Shown here: one piece after another, positions 5,144 through 5,850 of the stretch
How positions within the stretch are numbered: the stretch's first letter is position 1
Layout: each line of letters opens with the position of its first letter
NCBI GenBank assembly: GCA_937894355.1
Contig: CALCRD010000330.1
Coordinates: forward strand, 1 to 5,850
Length of the DNA: 5,850 nt
Direction: 5' to 3'
DNA from: an uncultured Bacillus sp.
Lineage (GTDB): Bacteria > Bacillota > Bacilli > Bacillales > Cytobacillaceae
The notes under the pieces: generated by a model
What the model saw: only the letters and a program-made list of their open reading frames with translations
What the model was told of the DNA's origin: nothing
Databases searched by the model: none
Translations under genes and position numbers: made by a program

Positions 5144-5476
5144 TTATTGATTATTAATAAATTCTATAAATAATTTTTGAACTTCTGTAAAATCATCTTC
5201 ATGTAAAGTTCCTATTCGATGAATAAACTGAGATTTGTTAATGTACATAGTTTTAGAAATTCTTGCTGTTGATTTAAATCTTAAATTTGCTTCTTGCCAA
5301 TAAACTATTGGCGTATCATATTGATCTTCATCTCTTGGTTCTGTTTTTGTTATTTTAACTGATAAGACTTCTAATACTTCAACATTAATAACAATTGCTG
5401 GCCTTGAAAGAAATTCAGTAGGGTTTTCTTCAAGTGGGAAATTTACTAACCATACATCTCCCTCTTTAATTTCCAT
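5144..5476 (-). CDS. MazF/PemK-family mRNA interferase toxin
   Basis: This 110-residue protein has the typical length of the family. It opens with IKEGDVWLVNFPLEENP (3-19) and LSRPAIVI (23-30), which is the GDIWLV...RPALVL beginning of MazF/PemK toxins. It then has DEDQYDTPIVYWQEANL and ARISKTMYINKSQF, matching the family's 'VPL..W..AGL..PSVVR.SK' middle block. Such toxins cut mRNA at short sequences and arrest growth when the labile antitoxin is lost. The gene starts three bases after the antitoxin stop and has no ribosome site of its own, so it is probably translated by coupling, which keeps toxin below antitoxin. The conserved Arg of RPAIVI and the central AR-SK block are intact, so activity is likely. 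A terminator follows directly. Confidence 0.82.
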   Translation of the reverse strand: MEIKEGDVWLVNFPLEENPTEFLSRPAIVINVEVLEVLSVKITKTEPRDEDQYDTPIVYWQEANLRFKSTARISKTMYINKSQFIHRIGTLHEDDFTEVQKLFIEFINNQ

Positions 5477-5479
5477 TGC

Positions 5480-5662
5480 TTATTTTTTAATTTCCTTATT
5501 AAATTGATCCCATTCTTTTTCATTTCTCCAAGGATCATTTTTAGCAATTACAGTTAAACCATCTTTGTTTTTAACTGTATTAGAGCTAACCACTTTTTTA
5601 ATTACATCATTATTAGTACGAATAAAATCGGCAAAAGAAGATTGATTTAAAGCAGTTTGCAT
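5480..5662 (-). CDS. Antitoxin partner of the MazF/PemK-like toxin
   Basis: This is a 60-residue acidic/polar protein placed just before the toxin. SFADFIRTNNDVIKKVVSSN (9-28) looks like the helical N-terminal part of Phd-like antitoxins, and GLTVIAKNDPW resembles their short strand section. The tail NEKEWDQFNKEIKK would be the toxin-binding segment. It lacks a clear MazE/AbrB swapped-hairpin signature. I chose the ATG at 5662 because AAGGAGGG lies seven bases before it. An in-frame ATG at 5707 is also preceded by a usable site (AAGGTG) and would add 15 Lys/Gly-rich residues, so both forms may be made. By family it would bind the toxin and repress its own promoter. The assignment rests mainly on position and length. 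Confidence 0.65.
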   Translation of the reverse strand: MQTALNQSSFADFIRTNNDVIKKVVSSNTVKNKDGLTVIAKNDPWRNEKEWDQFNKEIKK

Positions 5663-5729
5663 ATTATCTCCCTCCTTATTGCCCTTACCTTTTTCTTTCT
5701 TATCCATATCATATCACCTTCCAATTATT

Positions 5730-5773
5730 GTTTCAATAAATTATGTATAGTTTCACCAATTTAGAAGGTTTCT
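5730..5773 (-). promoter_or_regulatory. Putative operator repeats upstream of the toxin-antitoxin operon
   Basis: The plus strand shows GTTTCA at 5730-5735, GTTTCA at 5750-5755 and GTTTCT at 5768-5773. The steps of 20 and 18 bases are close to two helical turns. These AT-rich direct repeats lie just upstream of both possible antitoxin starts, where an autorepressing antitoxin would bind. I could not pick a clear -35/-10 pair for the minus strand. Confidence 0.35.
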
Positions 5774-5785
5774 ATAAATTATCCT

Positions 5786-5850
5786 TGTGTATTATGGTCG
5801 GATAAGACCACGGATACGACAAAATAAGGCCACCGTTCTGGTAAAATAAA
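5786..5850. mobile_element. Probable IS21-like element terminus with periodic repeats, running off the window
   Basis: The segment begins TGTGTATTATGG and contains ATAAGACCACGG (5802-5813) and ATAAGGCCACCG (5824-5835), matching at 10 of 12 positions and 22 bases apart. A third start, ATAAA, appears at 5847, 23 bases further on. Multiple short direct repeats with an 'AAAATAAGGCCACC' flavour and a terminal TG are characteristic of IS21-family ends, where they bind the transposase. No transposase is in the window, so the family is inferred from the repeats alone. Its first 24 bases are also the right copy of the inverted repeat whose left copy is at 5077-5097. Confidence 0.4.

Noticed and set aside
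1..5850. CRISPR array, tRNA or rRNA genes, riboswitch
   Set aside because: No regularly spaced long repeats, no cloverleaf with a TTCRANY T-arm, and no recognisable conserved aptamer were found on either strand by eye.

Overview
The window is AT-rich and uses good Shine-Dalgarno sites (GGAGGGG, AAGGAGGG) and sigma-A-like promoters. Its gene families (HTH-ImmA/IrrE, DUF5986, MazF/PemK, DUF262-HEPN) suggest a low-GC Firmicute, probably a clostridial or bacillus relative. I cannot name the species. It reads as an accessory or defence-type island of small regulatory, toxin and nuclease modules. I see no core housekeeping gene except a broken fragment at the left edge.

Layout from left to right. 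(1) Bases 3-68 encode a YyaL/DUF255-type thioredoxin-like fragment that ends abruptly at its Cys-His-Trp motif. A second unrelated gene tail follows, so this looks like a recombination junction. (2) On the minus strand, a DUF262 (ParB-like/GmrSD-N) gene at 1932-838 overlaps by ATGA a HEPN gene of the MAE_28990/MAE_18760 type at 841-209. The pair is followed by a probable terminator at 132-169. (3) Also on the minus strand is a small ribbon-helix-helix-like gene (2362-2069). Its upstream DNA looks like the decayed, frameshifted 5' part of a longer gene. (4) On the plus strand, a 71-residue controller-type HTH protein (2654-2869) has a near-textbook restriction-modification C-box and a perfect-spaced promoter, but no methylase or restriction enzyme is present. 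(5) A putative plus-strand operon of a DUF5986-like protein (3094-3870) and an HTH-ImmA/IrrE metallopeptidase (3917-5074) lies downstream of a promoter region rich in ACAAT/ATTGT half-sites. (6) A minus-strand toxin-antitoxin pair follows: antitoxin at 5662-5480 and MazF/PemK-like toxin at 5476-5144. It is flanked by imperfect inverted repeats (5077-5097 and 5786-5809). (7) The right edge carries periodic ATAAG repeats resembling an IS21-family terminus.

How the parts may work together is inference. The DUF262-HEPN pair is a candidate sensor/nuclease plus RNase effector. The DUF5986/ImmA pair is a candidate toxin-antitoxin-like or protease-derepressed module. The C protein is an autoregulated timing switch that may have outlived its restriction system or been recruited by a neighbour. 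The MazF pair may stabilise the island. Recombination scars at both ends and the decayed gene in the middle fit repeated acquisition.
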